DNA of 64,000 bases, taken from positions 1-64,000 of the forward strand of contig REDJ01000108.1 of the NCBI GenBank assembly GCA_007693555.1, in the 5' to 3' direction. Positions 63,314 through 64,000 of the stretch are shown in pieces. The stretch's first letter is position 1; every line of letters begins with the position of its first letter. Both the position numbers and the translations under genes were made by a program. The stretch comes from Bacteroidota bacterium (GTDB taxonomy: Bacteria; Bacteroidota; Bacteroidia; Bacteroidales; UBA7960). A model generated the notes under the pieces. It was not told where the DNA came from, searched no databases, and saw nothing but the letters and a program-made list of their open reading frames with translations.

Positions 63314-63991
63314 TTACCATTCTCTTAAAGGCCTCTGTGGGCGACTTTGTGTGTCTTCTCTGTCAATTTTTTCCTGAATTTCCTGTTCCTGCTGATTCAA
63401 GGCATCCAGTATCCTTTGGGCATCCTCCGGAGAAATCTGGTCTGGTCGTGGCTGAGGCTGTTGTTGCTGTTCATCATCCGGCTGGTCTTGATCATCCTGG
63501 TCAGGTTGTTGCTGTTGATCGTCCTGCTGGTCCTGATTCTGTTCTCCATCCTGATCTTGTTCCTGCTCCTGTAGCAACTGCATGGCCAAGGCAAGATTAT
63601 GACGGGTTTCATTATCCTCAGGGCGAATACGCAACGAATTCTTATAAGCTTCTATGCTTTCTTTGATTTGCTGATTTCCCAATCGTGAATTACCAAGATT
63701 ATGGTAAACATCAGCCCGCCTGTTATCAGGCAATTCAAGTTTTGATATTCCATCTAAAATATTCGCAGCTTCTTCATACCGGTTTTGCTTATATAATGCA
63801 TTTGCCAGATTATATAGCGCTTTGATACTTTGGGGGTTTTGCTCCAGAGCTTGCCGGTAATTAAGCTCAGCATCCCGGAAATTCTCCGATTTGAATTCAC
63901 GGTTACCACGTCTTACTTCAGGATTTACATTTTGACTAAAACCCTGTAAACCTAAAATAATGAGTATGAAAAACAAAGATAATCGTTTCAT
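63314..63991 (-). CDS. batC: BatC-like TPR protein
   Basis: Signal peptide of about 20 residues, then two to three TPR units (24-140), followed by a long acidic stretch rich in Gln, Asp and Glu (143-200) and a basic end. This TPR plus Q/D-rich layout next to batD is typical of BatC. batA and batB are expected to the right of the window. Confidence 0.85.
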   Translation of the reverse strand: MKRLSLFFILIILGLQGFSQNVNPEVRRGNREFKSENFRDAELNYRQALEQNPQSIKALYNLANALYKQNRYEEAANILDGISKLELPDNRRADVYHNLGNSRLGNQQIKESIEAYKNSLRIRPEDNETRHNLALAMQLLQEQEQDQDGEQNQDQQDDQQQQPDQDDQDQPDDEQQQQPQPRPDQISPEDAQRILDALNQQEQEIQEKIDREDTQSRPQRPLREW

Positions 63992-64000
63992 ATTTCTTTC

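Noticed and set aside
63337-63666. Plus-strand frame antisense to batC
   Set aside because: Product of the reversed Gln/Asp-rich repeats (Pro/Ala/Val-rich translation); batC explains the region.
1-64000. CRISPR array, complete IS element or prophage
   Set aside because: No evenly spaced direct repeats, transposase, integrase or phage structural genes were seen; only the RHS fragment suggests past transfer.

Overview
The window is chromosomal DNA from a member of the Bacteroidota, probably an anaerobic or fermentative marine or sediment Bacteroidales/Marinilabiliales-type bacterium. Four proteins end in a type IX secretion (Por) sorting domain, TAnnTTTG-type -7 boxes precede several genes, there is a BatCDE block and an AT-rich base composition, and an [FeFe]-hydrogenase region is present. 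Genus and species cannot be told from the sequence alone.

Layout. 1-8.5 kb: secreted proteins (a 5'-truncated YDG/MBG/InlB-repeat surface protein, an M14 carboxypeptidase, a GxGYxYP protein) around a double adenylate kinase whose second half has lost its P-loop lysine. 8.6-11.5 kb: a membrane-lipid module (CDP-alcohol transferase, CdsA-like cytidylyltransferase, phytol/dolichol-kinase-like protein) with a TauE-type permease, then tRNA-Arg(ACG). 11.7-19.5 kb: MATE pump, two glycosyltransferases with a HAD phosphatase, a YwqK/MORN protein, a lipoprotein and a secreted subtilase. 19.7-20.9 kb: an RHS-core remnant and a gene-free AT-rich stretch full of dyads upstream of an XRE regulator. 21.5-26.9 kb: ndk, a DHH phosphoesterase, three consecutive FKBP lipoproteins and lgt. 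26.9-35.7 kb: mostly minus-strand housekeeping genes (RsmI-like, threonine dehydratase-like, LMW phosphatase, dnaA, a 5'-nucleotidase split over two genes, YigZ, EamA, ribD).

35.8-55.9 kb is the most interesting part: an [FeFe]-hydrogenase island. A plus-strand HydC-HydB-HydA trimer (42993-47137) is followed by an H-cluster-like sensor fused to a histidine kinase, a lone receiver, a receiver-kinase hybrid, Rex, an FAD-synthetase-like protein, an MBL hydrolase, HydG, two TM1266-type small proteins and an Rrf2 regulator. Divergently, a [2Fe-2S] ferredoxin, a second H-cluster-like sensor with a PAS domain, a SpoIIE-type phosphatase and a large hybrid kinase are encoded. HydA keeps the H-cluster cysteines but differs at normally conserved active-site and proton-path positions (Leu at 282, Ala at 354, Asn at 358). 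A strong Rex-type operator lies directly before hydC. I read the island as an NAD-linked hydrogenase, or a repurposed relative of one, together with two parallel H2 or redox sensing branches: a phosphorelay and a Ser/Thr phosphatase branch.

56-64 kb: a Spy-like small protein, an outer-membrane beta-barrel protein, a TlpA-type thioredoxin, a PutP-like symporter and the BatE, BatD and BatC aerotolerance genes.
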